Assembly: GCA_963422705.1 (NCBI GenBank)
Contig: OY730443.1
Span: 3,472,001-3,536,000 of the forward strand
Length of the DNA stretch: 64,000 nt
Source of the DNA: G963422705 sp963422705
GTDB lineage: Bacteria; Poribacteria; WGA-4E; WGA-3G
Direction of reading: 5' to 3'
Below the pieces are notes generated by a model, which saw only the letters and a list, made by a program, of their open reading frames with translations, made no database searches and was not told where the DNA came from. Of the stretch, positions 35,793-44,225 are shown piece by piece. Both the position numbers and the translations under genes were made by a program. Each line of letters starts with the position of its first letter. The first letter of the stretch is position 1.

Positions 35793-36435
35793 AGTAGTGG
35801 CATTTTATCTGTTACAATTCATGATAGATATTATATAACATATCACCCGCAATGGCCAGAATGCAAACGTTTTTCTATAGCGATTTATATCTTGCTTCAG
35901 TGTACCCGGTTTATAGAAGCTGAAGCATCGGTTCCAACCGCGTAAGGCTTTATAAGACACTTTCTGCGAGATGGGAATCTACACTTAGAAACCATCAGTG
36001 AAATCTGACATGTGCTGTCCTTAAGCTGCTCAATAGCATCACGAGAAATGTGACGGCTGAGTTACCCGCTAAAGCATCCGGATTCGCTAAAGCATCCGGC
36101 TTTTTAAGGAGGTTACTTAAACCTTTTGCCCAAACTAACGTCAAAAACAGTGGTAAAAAATGGAAATTATGCTATAATCCTAAGAAGATTGAATTGTGAT
36201 AAACGGTTTTTATGAAGAATCGTGTCCGGATACCGAATAAAACGATGCCCTGTATGAGAGATTCATCTTTATCGAGTCGGGCATTGAAGTGAACGTTGAG
36301 CGTGAATTTTCGCATCGATGGGTTAAAACCCCGCTTTTGTATATCCAAATAACCGAAATAAATGAAAACGGAATTCGTATTAACTCATGATGTCATGTGA
36401 TTCAGAGTGCTCAAAATTGGAGATGTACATAGATT
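35793..36435. other. Intergenic region with a short direct repeat
   Basis: About 640 bases between divergently transcribed genes. The clearest structure is a 15-base direct repeat (CGCTAAAGCATCCGG at 36067-36081 and 36085-36099) followed by CTTTTT and AGGAGG. A weak stem AGGTT/AACCT lies next to it. Regions beyond this should hold the promoters of both flanking genes, but I see no clear match to consensus and no protein-like frame. Confidence 0.45.
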
Positions 36436-38418
36436 ATGCCAAATGCCTTACTTGTTTATCCGAAGTTTCCGCCCTCGTATTGGGGTTTTAAGTACGCCTT
36501 GGAATTCATGGGCAAGAAATCTTCAATGCCCCCACTCGGCTTATTAACCATCGCTGGGATGTTCCCTGCCAATTACCGGTTGAAAGTCGTCGATATGAAT
36601 ATAGAATCGCTCACGGACGCACACATGGATTGGGCAGATGTTGTCTTCACCTCAACCATGATTGTTCAGAAAGAGTCCCTCTACGATGTGGTGCAGCGAT
36701 GTAATCGCGCGGGAATCCCTATCGTGGCCGGCGGGCCGCATCCGACATCTTACTACGACAACATTCGCGACGAGTGTGACGGCACCGTGTCTCATTTTCT
36801 GTTCGGGGAAGTTGAGGAGTCGTTTGAAGGATTCTTAACCGATTTTGAGAGTGGGCATGCCAAAGATGTTTATCGCGAAAAACGTAAGCCCGCAATTACC
36901 CTGTCCCCGATGCCTCGTTACGATTTGATTGATATCAATGCGTACGGTTCTCTTGCGCTGCAATTCTCGCGCGGTTGCCCCTTCAATTGCGAATTCTGTG
37001 ACATCACGAAGCTCTTCGGCAGAGTCCCGCGAACGAAAACTAATGAGCAGATGCTCGCTGAATTTGAGATGCTATACCAGCTCGGGTGGAAGGGGGCCAT
37101 GTTCGTTGTTGACGATAACTTCATCGGCAATAAGCGTGACGCGATGCGTCTACTCCCGGCTGTCAGAGCGTGGCAAGAAAAGCACAATTATCCGTTCTCG
37201 CTTTACACTGAGGCAAGCGTCAACCTCGTCGAAATCCATGAGATGCTGGATGCAATGAGCGATGCCGGGTTCAACATGGTCTTCCTCGGCATTGAAAGTC
37301 CTAACGATAATGCGCTCCTGGCCACTTCGAAGGGGCAAAATACGAGCAAAGAACAAGATGCTCGCAGCTACCTTCTCAACGCTGTCAGGAAGATACAGCG
37401 CAAAGGCATAGAAGTTACTGGTGGTTTTATTGTCGGTTTGGATGGCGACACGGAGTTTGATTCCCACATCAAATTCATTCAGGAAGCCGGCATCCCCATG
37501 GCAATGGCGGGGCTCCTGACGGCACTGAAGGAGACGGATCTCTGGCATCGATTAAAACAGGAAAATCGGCTCTTAGAAGAATCGACGGGCAATAACACCG
37601 ATATGAGCCTCAATTTCGTCCCGGAAATGCCCCGCGAGCGGCTTCTCTCGGAATATCGACGCGTTGTCTCAACCCTCTACGACGCGAAATTGAAGAACTA
37701 TTTTGAACGGTGTTTAACCATGCTACAGCACATGAAGCGCACGGGACATAATGTTAGAAGCGTCGGCATTGCAGAGTTGACGGCATGCCTCCGTTCTTTT
37801 CGACGGCAGCTCTTCTCGAAGCAGGGGCCTAACTACGTCCGATTTTTGGTGAAAGTCCTACGCAGCGACGTGCAGATGTTCCCCGAAGCTGTGCGCTTAG
37901 CCGTGATGGGATACCATTTGGAGAAGACGACGCGATACACCGTCGCTGTCTCTGATTTCAGAAATCTCTTAGCCGACGAAATGGACGCCTTTAAGGTACA
38001 CGTTGAGCAGTTCACGACTGCCCAAGGTGAGCGCATCGTCGAGATTAATCAGTATGCCCATAAACTCTTCAAACGCGTTAAGAAAGAGTATGACAAAATC
38101 CACGAGGATTTCCGATATGCAGCACACGAGGCTTTAGCCGGTTTTCAGAATTCTGTCTTCAAGCAATACCTCGCTGCAGAGCTCGATGCGTTCAAGAACG
38201 CTATTTCTAACTTTGCTAAGGCACAAAGTGAGCGTCTCGCTGAAGTGCAGCACTATGTGCAAAACCTTTTTACCCGGGTGCGCAGGCAGCACGCGCAACT
38301 TCATGACGATTTCAAGCAGGGCGCGCACGAAACGGTTGCGACGTTTCAAGCCGCCGTTACTTGCCACTTAGAGCAGCTCTTCGGCACCGTCCCCGTTCAG
38401 ATTGAAGGCTTAGAATAA
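36436..38418 (+). CDS. B12-binding-domain radical SAM protein with duplicated helical C-terminal extension
   Basis: A 660-residue protein. Residues ~1-140 are a cobalamin-binding-like Rossmann domain (LLTIAGMFPANYRLKVVDMN, IPIVAGGPHPT). The radical SAM core follows with CPFNCEFCDI supplying the three iron-sulfur cysteines, then VDDNFIGNKR and FLGIESPN. A DUF4070-type domain follows to ~490. From 512 to the end are two tandem ~67-residue helical repeats with no counterpart that I know in the family. Such proteins often methylate unactivated carbons or rearrange lipids, but the substrate is unknown. It stands alone, preceded by 640 bases without genes. Confidence 0.87.
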   Translation: MPNALLVYPKFPPSYWGFKYALEFMGKKSSMPPLGLLTIAGMFPANYRLKVVDMNIESLTDAHMDWADVVFTSTMIVQKESLYDVVQRCNRAGIPIVAGGPHPTSYYDNIRDECDGTVSHFLFGEVEESFEGFLTDFESGHAKDVYREKRKPAITLSPMPRYDLIDINAYGSLALQFSRGCPFNCEFCDITKLFGRVPRTKTNEQMLAEFEMLYQLGWKGAMFVVDDNFIGNKRDAMRLLPAVRAWQEKHNYPFSLYTEASVNLVEIHEMLDAMSDAGFNMVFLGIESPNDNALLATSKGQNTSKEQDARSYLLNAVRKIQRKGIEVTGGFIVGLDGDTEFDSHIKFIQEAGIPMAMAGLLTALKETDLWHRLKQENRLLEESTGNNTDMSLNFVPEMPRERLLSEYRRVVSTLYDAKLKNYFERCLTMLQHMKRTGHNVRSVGIAELTACLRSFRRQLFSKQGPNYVRFLVKVLRSDVQMFPEAVRLAVMGYHLEKTTRYTVAVSDFRNLLADEMDAFKVHVEQFTTAQGERIVEINQYAHKLFKRVKKEYDKIHEDFRYAAHEALAGFQNSVFKQYLAAELDAFKNAISNFAKAQSERLAEVQHYVQNLFTRVRRQHAQLHDDFKQGAHETVATFQAAVTCHLEQLFGTVPVQIEGLE

Positions 38419-38784
38419 GGTAAAAAAATCGTTTCCGCCTTTTGGACCTCGTGATTTTCAACTTGCTCTATACGGTACTTGATAAGTGTAGTAAGGGCAC
38501 AATTCCCCTCTGATAAAGCGTTAGAGGGGAATTCCTTTGTGGCGATGTCTCCGGGGTTTGGGCGCTTTACTCGTGAACAGTGTGAGAAGTAAAAAGCGCT
38601 GTATTCAAGCTTTTCGGAGTTTCGAGGTGTTGACAGTCGGCGCATGGACGAATTTCAGCATGAGGATATACACTTGATGCAGCTCTCTGAATTGCAGCAG
38701 AGATGGGGGCTGAAAGAATGAGACTCAAACCGTTGAGCAGCCGCTGCACCTCTCACGCGCTAAAGAGAGGAGAAATAGAACTTC
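38419..38784 (+). other. Structured intergenic region before the ECF transporter genes
   Basis: Contains a perfect 11-bp hairpin, AATTCCCCTCT (38501-38511) with AGAGGGGAATT (38523-38533), and a second stem GCGCTTTACT (38562-38571) with AGTAAA-aa-GCGC (38588-38599). The first may end the radical SAM transcript although the T-run is poor. Because ECF vitamin transporters are often controlled by riboswitches I looked for TPP, cobalamin and FMN signatures and found none. Confidence 0.45.
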
Positions 38785-40299
38785 GTGGCGACAATACAAA
38801 TCGATAATCTCTCTTTTACCTACCCGAGCCGCGAAACCCCGACGCTCCGAAACATCACTGCCACCGTCGCGCTCGGCGACTTCATCCTGCTGACGGGAGC
38901 AACGGGCTCCGGAAAATCCACACTCCTGCGAACTATCAACGGATTAATTCCACATGCTTCCGCCGGAACGTTTACCGGTACAGTCTATGTTGATGCGAAA
39001 AACGTTGCCGAACAACCTCTTGCAGAGACATGTCAACTTGTCAATCTCTTATTCCAAGAACCCGATTACCAGCTTTTCTGCACGCACATCGAAGATGAAA
39101 TCGCTTTTGGCCTCGAGAATATCGGTACCCCGCCTCAAGAAATGACGGCACGAATTGACGTGGCCCTTGAACAGGTAGGCTTGTCTGGATTCCGAAACCG
39201 GCGCACCTCAGAACTTTCCGGGGGCGAAAAACAGCTCGTCGCCCTCGCGTGCCTCTGTGCAATGCGTCCTAAAGTCCTACTCCTTGATGAACCTACCAGC
39301 TACCTAAGCCGGATTGCGTCCAAAAACATACTCAACATCGTCAAGAAATTGAATGTGGAACTGCGTGTTACCGTCCTTCTCGCGACGCATCGAACGGCAG
39401 AGGTTGCCCCGTTATGCAATCGCGTCTGGCTCCTCAACAATAGCGAACTCTACTCGGAGCTGTGCATTGAGGAGGCGTACCGTGCTCCTGAACTTTACGA
39501 ACGCTTAGGTGTTCAACCACTAGGTGCTAAGGAGGTAAGGGGGAGATTTTCTCTTTTTTCGGGCCCAACAGGTGAGATAAAAGAAGCTTCTGCCCTACGA
39601 ACTTCCAAAAGCCCACTCCTTCAAACCGAAAACATCAGTTTCACATATCCCGATGCGAGGAACTCTGCTTTAAACGGAATCTCTTACGAAGTCAACCGCG
39701 GCGAGGCAATCGCTATCATGGGGGAAAACGGTTCCGGAAAGACAACGTTGCTCCACCTCATGGCGGGCCTCCTTCGTCCTGCGGCTGGCAAGATTCTCCT
39801 TGACAGCGAAACATTAATGCCGAATAGACTCCGCCGTTTAGCCACCAAAGTCGGCATCGTCTTTCAAAATCCGGAGCTCTTATTACAAGCCGAAACCGTT
39901 TTCGATGAGCTTGCTTTTGGCCCCAGAAATCTGAAATTGCCCCTAAAAACCGTCCACCGCCGCGTCGCCAATATGCTCTTCCTATTCAACTTAGACACGT
40001 TGGCCTCGGAGGCGCCGCATGCCCTCTCACGCGGGCAGCGGCAGCGCGTCGCTGTCGCCGCAATTTGCGCGCTTCAGCCTGAACTCTTACTCCTCGACGA
40101 ACCGACAACAGGACAGGACGTGCAGCAAACTGAACGCTTGATGCGCCAACTATGCCAACTGTGTCAGCGAGAAGGCAAAACCTTGATTTTCACGACACAT
40201 GAACCAGAACTCACATTAAAATACGCTAACCGATTGCTATTTCTTCAGGACGGCGAATTAATTTTTGACGGAGCGCCGATGCTTCACAACCTACCGTGA
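38785..40299 (+). CDS. ECF transporter ATPase, two fused ATP-binding domains
   Basis: A 504-residue protein containing two complete ABC ATPase domains, equivalent to EcfA1 and EcfA2 joined. Domain 1: Walker A GATGSGKSTLL (~39-49), Q-loop in LLFQEPDYQLF, signature LSGGEKQL, Walker B VLLLDEPTS. Domain 2: Walker A GENGSGKTTLL (~316), VFQNPELLLQ, signature LSRGQRQR and Walker B LLLLDEPTTGQD. The QxPxxQ-type Q-loop segments fit energy-coupling-factor vitamin/metal importers. The GTG start has GGAG upstream. EcfT follows 10 bases later. No S-component is in the window, so the cargo is unknown. Confidence 0.9.
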   Translation: MATIQIDNLSFTYPSRETPTLRNITATVALGDFILLTGATGSGKSTLLRTINGLIPHASAGTFTGTVYVDAKNVAEQPLAETCQLVNLLFQEPDYQLFCTHIEDEIAFGLENIGTPPQEMTARIDVALEQVGLSGFRNRRTSELSGGEKQLVALACLCAMRPKVLLLDEPTSYLSRIASKNILNIVKKLNVELRVTVLLATHRTAEVAPLCNRVWLLNNSELYSELCIEEAYRAPELYERLGVQPLGAKEVRGRFSLFSGPTGEIKEASALRTSKSPLLQTENISFTYPDARNSALNGISYEVNRGEAIAIMGENGSGKTTLLHLMAGLLRPAAGKILLDSETLMPNRLRRLATKVGIVFQNPELLLQAETVFDELAFGPRNLKLPLKTVHRRVANMLFLFNLDTLASEAPHALSRGQRQRVAVAAICALQPELLLLDEPTTGQDVQQTERLMRQLCQLCQREGKTLIFTTHEPELTLKYANRLLFLQDGELIFDGAPMLHNLP

Positions 40300-40309
40300 A
40301 CGAGGCCAG

Positions 40310-41185
40310 ATGCAGAAAAAAACGAACCCTCAATTCGCTAAACTTGATGCCCGCACAAAAATTATCGTCATGATGGTAACCGGATGTCTCGTCATCGTGC
40401 TTGACAGCCCCGGCGCCTTACTTATCTGTTTTCTGGCGAGCTTGACGTTCATCGCCGTCTCAAAACCGACGTTCCGCCAGATGAAACTGCTTTTTATCCT
40501 CCTCTTTTTTGTAACCTGGGGCATTGTCTATAGCCAAGGAATTTTCTACAACGAATTTCCTCGGACGGTGCTGCTAACCCTCATTCCGCCGGATTTTCCA
40601 CTCTTGGGAAAGTTTACCGGCGGCGTTCGGCTTTACCGTGAGGGGCTCTTCCACGGTATTCTGCAGTCTCTCCGTTTTAATACCACCTTAACAATCGGCT
40701 GTTTCATCGTCTGGAGCACTGCCCACCGCGAGCTATTACTCGCGCTCGGGCAGCTGCGCGTCCCCGTTCCACTCGCTTTCATGGTAACAACTGCCCTGCA
40801 TTTTCTGCCCGGCATTGCCAACGAAACCGCTATCGTTATCCGTGCACAGAGATTACGCGGATTCCGTTATCTGCGGTTCAATCTGCTCGTCATCGCCCGG
40901 GGCATCCTCAATAGTTTCCGCCCGTTGCTAGCCAGCAACATCCGCCGTGCAACACGTCTCGGCGAATCCGTAGAAAGCCGGGGTTTTTCTGTCAATAGCG
41001 CCTCGCCGCGAACTTCCCTACATTCTTCAAAATTTAGGGCTTTAGATGTCGTCATCCTGACTGCAATGACTGCCTGCTTCATCAGCATTGTCACCTTAAA
41101 GCTTATCTATTTCTGCTACGCATATGGGCTCTATTATGCGTCGTGGTTGAGACACGTCTATACCTTCACACGCGAGGTGTTATAG
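40310..41185 (+). CDS. ecfT: ECF transporter transmembrane subunit (EcfT)
   Basis: About 291 residues from ATG 40310; an earlier codon at 40265 lies inside the ATPase gene. It has around five to six membrane segments (IIVMMVTGCLVIVL, LLFILLFFVTWGIVY and later ones) and the cytosolic coupling helices with Ala-Arg-Gly-like motifs (RAQRLRGFR and SVESRGF) that contact the ATPases. With the fused ATPase it forms the energising module of an ECF importer for a vitamin or metal ion. It ends at a likely terminator. Confidence 0.88.
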   Translation: MQKKTNPQFAKLDARTKIIVMMVTGCLVIVLDSPGALLICFLASLTFIAVSKPTFRQMKLLFILLFFVTWGIVYSQGIFYNEFPRTVLLTLIPPDFPLLGKFTGGVRLYREGLFHGILQSLRFNTTLTIGCFIVWSTAHRELLLALGQLRVPVPLAFMVTTALHFLPGIANETAIVIRAQRLRGFRYLRFNLLVIARGILNSFRPLLASNIRRATRLGESVESRGFSVNSASPRTSLHSSKFRALDVVILTAMTACFISIVTLKLIYFCYAYGLYYASWLRHVYTFTREVL

Positions 41186-41210
41186 AAACCGAAGGGTTTT
41201 TCCTTTTTTT
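41186..41210 (+). terminator. Rho-independent terminator after ecfT
   Basis: AAACC-gaag-GGTTT (41186-41199), a 5-bp stem with a GAAG tetraloop, is followed by a T-rich run to 41210. It begins one base after the ecfT stop. Confidence 0.65.
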
Positions 41211-41489
41211 AGAAACGGTGCTATCATGTTACGGAGGTTATCGGTGAATATCATAGAGATATTAAAGAGATGAGCGCTAAAACGGCTCCTTTTAACTGTT
41301 TTGAAAGGTTCTAACCGTATCACCCGCCCGGAATTACATTGTTTCCCGTCAAGCGGAATTGGCGGATTTCTTTAGACGCGTGAAAGATGGACGTTATTTC
41401 ATGCGGTTTTCGCCACGGTGGACAGTCAAAACGACGTTTTTGCGGCCGCACTCAATGAAATTCTTAATTTTCATCAGAAAGGAACGGTT
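41211..41489. other. Intergenic region, no gene seen
   Basis: About 280 bases between the ecfT terminator and the sulfotransferase-like gene. A plus-strand frame is open from 41418 into that gene, but the Shine-Dalgarno supports the start at 41490. No RNA gene or clear promoter is seen. Confidence 0.5.
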
Positions 41490-42215
41490 ATGCCACCCCA
41501 ACGTATCTGCCTCTGGTCTGGCCCCCGGAACGTCTCGACAGCGCTGATGTATGCGTTCGCTTCCCGAAGCGACACCGGTGTGATTGACGAACCGCTTTAC
41601 GCACACTATCTCCATGTGACAGGGGCATCGCATCCGGTAAGCGCGACTGTAATCGGTTCGATGGAGAAAACCGGTGCCAAAGTTGTCCGGGATGTGATTC
41701 TCGGTGCTTACGACAAACCGGTGCTTTTCATGAAGCAGATGGCGCACCATCTCGTTCAGCTTGAACTCGGATTCTTGCGTGAGACGACGAACATACTGCT
41801 CATCCGCCATCCGCGGGAGATGCTTCCCTCGCTGGCAAAAGTGATTGGCGTCCCGAAGTTATCGGACACCGGACTCAAAGTGCAATCCGAATTGCTGGCG
41901 CGGCTTAAGTTGTTGGGGCAGTCGCCATCCATCTTAGACGCGCAGGCGCTTCTTCAGAACCCTGAAACCGTATTGGCGCGGCTTTGTCAGTGCCTGGGGC
42001 TACCATTTGAAAGGGAGATGTTGTCGTGGCCGCGCGGCCCGCATCCCGCCGACGGGATTTGGGCAAAACACTGGTACAGTAACGTTCATAAGACAACCGG
42101 GTTTGAGCCATATCGTCCGAAGACTGAACCGTTTCCACCCGAATTGCGAACTGTGTTAGAGGAGTGCACCCCGTATTATGAGGAACTCCGCGCCGCGGCC
42201 CTTAGGGCGGATTAA
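41490..42215 (+). CDS. Sulfotransferase-like P-loop protein
   Basis: About 241 residues from ATG 41490, with AAGGA upstream. The N-terminus has a 5'-phosphosulfate-binding-like loop (LWSGPRNVSTALMYAF) and the middle a 3'-phosphate-binding-like motif (LLIRHPREMLPSL), the two PAPS contacts of sulfotransferases. A possible catalytic base is not obvious. It lies 28 bases before a class IV aminotransferase gene. As I recall, plants have long proteins annotated as branched-chain aminotransferase-like in which a similar P-loop domain is fused to a class IV aminotransferase, so the pair may act together. The actual reaction is unknown. Confidence 0.75.
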   Translation: MPPQRICLWSGPRNVSTALMYAFASRSDTGVIDEPLYAHYLHVTGASHPVSATVIGSMEKTGAKVVRDVILGAYDKPVLFMKQMAHHLVQLELGFLRETTNILLIRHPREMLPSLAKVIGVPKLSDTGLKVQSELLARLKLLGQSPSILDAQALLQNPETVLARLCQCLGLPFEREMLSWPRGPHPADGIWAKHWYSNVHKTTGFEPYRPKTEPFPPELRTVLEECTPYYEELRAAALRAD

Positions 42216-42242
42216 TTCGAAAGAGAGGAAAACGTAAAACTC

Positions 42243-43148
42243 ATGACACCCCAATTACCCGATGCAAGAAATGAACACATTTTAATTCATGTCAATGGCG
42301 TACTCCTACCCCGCGACGATGCGCAAGTCTCTGTCTTCGACAGTCTCGTTCAAGGCGGAGACGGCGTTTGGGAGGGGTTGCGCGTCTATGACGGCAAGAT
42401 TTTCGCGCTGGGAGCACACCTTGAACGTCTCTTAGATTCCGCGCATGCGCTGGCATTTGAGGGGATACCGACGCGCGCCGCGATTAAAACCGCAATTTTT
42501 GAGACGCTCCATGCTAACGGCATGCGCGATGAAGTTCATATCCGCCTCACACTCAGCCGCGGCAAAAAAATTACATCCAGCATGGATGCGCGCGTCAATC
42601 AATACGGGACTACGTTAATTGTACTCGCCGAATGGAAGCCGCCAATCTATTCACGCTCAGGCATTAGGCTCATCACCTCTGCAATCCGGCGAAATCCATC
42701 ACAGTGCATCGATTCCAAGATTCACCACAACAACCTCATCAACAACATCCTTGCCAAATTGGAGGCGAACGTCGCCGGCGTAGACGACGCGATTATGCTC
42801 GACATCTTCGGCTACGTCTCTGAGACGAACGCTACCAATATCTTTTTAATTAAGAAGGGGCAAGTTTTGACACCGCACGCCGATAGTTGCCTGCCCGGAA
42901 TTACGCGTGGCACTGTCATCCGCCTCACACGGGAAGCGGATATCCCGTTAGTGGAACGAAATGTCTCCCTCACCGAGTTCTATACAGCGGATGAGGTGTT
43001 TACGACAGGGACTGTCGGTGAGTTAAGTCCGGTGCTGCAGATTGACGGCAGACAAATCGGCGACGGTGAGATTGGAGCTGTGACGTTGCGGTTACAGGAA
43101 TTGTACGCTGAATTAACAGCGCGAGAAGGCGAGCCGCTGCCGGATTAA
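42243..43148 (+). CDS. Class IV aminotransferase (branched-chain/D-amino acid type)
   Basis: A 301-residue PLP enzyme of fold type IV, the group containing branched-chain aminotransferase, D-amino acid aminotransferase and aminodeoxychorismate lyase. Recognisable are DSLVQGGDGVWEGLRVYDGKIFALGAHLERLL, the PLP lysine in CIDSKIHHNNLIN, the glutamate in GYVSETNATNIF and the TGTVGEL phosphate cup near the C-terminus. Its GGDGVWEGLR pattern is BCAT-like but I do not call ilvE, because it is paired with a sulfotransferase-like gene rather than ilv/leu genes. Its 3' end overlaps the convergent lpxK by 36 bases. Confidence 0.85.
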   Translation: MTPQLPDARNEHILIHVNGVLLPRDDAQVSVFDSLVQGGDGVWEGLRVYDGKIFALGAHLERLLDSAHALAFEGIPTRAAIKTAIFETLHANGMRDEVHIRLTLSRGKKITSSMDARVNQYGTTLIVLAEWKPPIYSRSGIRLITSAIRRNPSQCIDSKIHHNNLINNILAKLEANVAGVDDAIMLDIFGYVSETNATNIFLIKKGQVLTPHADSCLPGITRGTVIRLTREADIPLVERNVSLTEFYTADEVFTTGTVGELSPVLQIDGRQIGDGEIGAVTLRLQELYAELTAREGEPLPD

Positions 43149-44225
43149 CTTACCGAACCCCTCGTCTTCGCCGGTGATAGTCAGCGCGATGGCGATAACC
43201 ACTATCGGCAATTCCTCTGCAAAACGTGCCAATTTTTGCTCATCTTTTTGTGTTGTTACAATTAAAGCACACCGGTTCTGTTTGAGTTTCTGTTTAAGTC
43301 GTTCACAATCGATTTTGGAGTATACGTGATGGTCCGGAAATGCGATTAATTCAACGGATGCGGGGGCGTAGTGCTCCAGGGTTATTGCGAAACCGTTCGG
43401 GTTGCCGATTCCACAGACAGCGAGAATCGGTTTTCCGCGGAGCCAGTTGAACGGTAAGTCGACCGGTGCCGTGCCGTCGGATGTCAAACGGTAGAGTTTC
43501 ACCGGACGATGAACGGTTTCTAATATCGGCGTATTCGGGATTAATTGCTTGAGTTCTGCTTTCAGGGTAGGTGAAACTTTGGGCGCGTCGGTTCGGGTGA
43601 GTAGTACGATGTCTGCCCGGTGCAGTGCTGATAAGGGTTCTCGCAAAATGCCGGTGGGTAGTAACTGTTTGGTGCGTTCCGTCTGTGTCGTGTCGACGGT
43701 AATAATGTCTACATCACGGTAGAGTTGTCGGTGTTGAAATCCATCGTCGAGAATTAACACCTCAGACTGAAAGCGCGCGAGCGCAAATTTGCCGGCGAGA
43801 TATCGATTTTTCCCGACGATAATCGGCACCCCGTTAAGGTGTTGCGCTATCATACCGGCTTCATCGCCGCTCATTGTGAGGGAACAATACCGCTTTTCGC
43901 CATCGGAAATCAGTGTCACCTTCTCACGGCTGCGCCGCTGATATCCACGTAGCAGAATGGCGATGCGCACCCCGTCTTTCTGCAGGGCCTTTGCGATGGT
44001 AATGACAGCCGGTGTTTTCCCCGTCCCGCCCACAACGATATTTCCGACACTGATGATTTTGCAGGGTAAATACCGCACCCGAAATAACCCGCAATCGTAT
44101 AAGCGATTCCGCACCCAAATGAGGCTCGCGTAGAACCACCGGAGTGGTGTGAGAAGCCGGCGAAGGAAGGTATAGAAGGCGCCGTCCGATTCTCCGGTAA
44201 TGAAGCGGTAGCATGCCTGTTTCAT
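43113..44225 (-). CDS. lpxK: Tetraacyldisaccharide 4'-kinase (lipid A synthesis)
   Basis: Phosphorylates the 4' position of the lipid A disaccharide at the inner membrane. The 370-residue protein has an N-terminal membrane-associated segment, the Walker A loop GNIVVGGTGKTPAV (~61-74), VLILDDGFQHRQLYRDVDI with the conserved DDGFQH, and ADIVLLTRTDA. Its ATG overlaps the lpxB stop by four bases, so translation is coupled. A convergent aminotransferase gene overlaps its 3' end. Confidence 0.94.
   Translation of the reverse strand: MKQACYRFITGESDGAFYTFLRRLLTPLRWFYASLIWVRNRLYDCGLFRVRYLPCKIISVGNIVVGGTGKTPAVITIAKALQKDGVRIAILLRGYQRRSREKVTLISDGEKRYCSLTMSGDEAGMIAQHLNGVPIIVGKNRYLAGKFALARFQSEVLILDDGFQHRQLYRDVDIITVDTTQTERTKQLLPTGILREPLSALHRADIVLLTRTDAPKVSPTLKAELKQLIPNTPILETVHRPVKLYRLTSDGTAPVDLPFNWLRGKPILAVCGIGNPNGFAITLEHYAPASVELIAFPDHHVYSKIDCERLKQKLKQNRCALIVTTQKDEQKLARFAEELPIVVIAIALTITGEDEGFGKLIRQRLAFSRC

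Noticed and set aside
38419..38784. TPP, cobalamin or FMN riboswitch upstream of the ECF genes
   Set aside because: Stems are present but none of the conserved core sequences of these riboswitches is visible.
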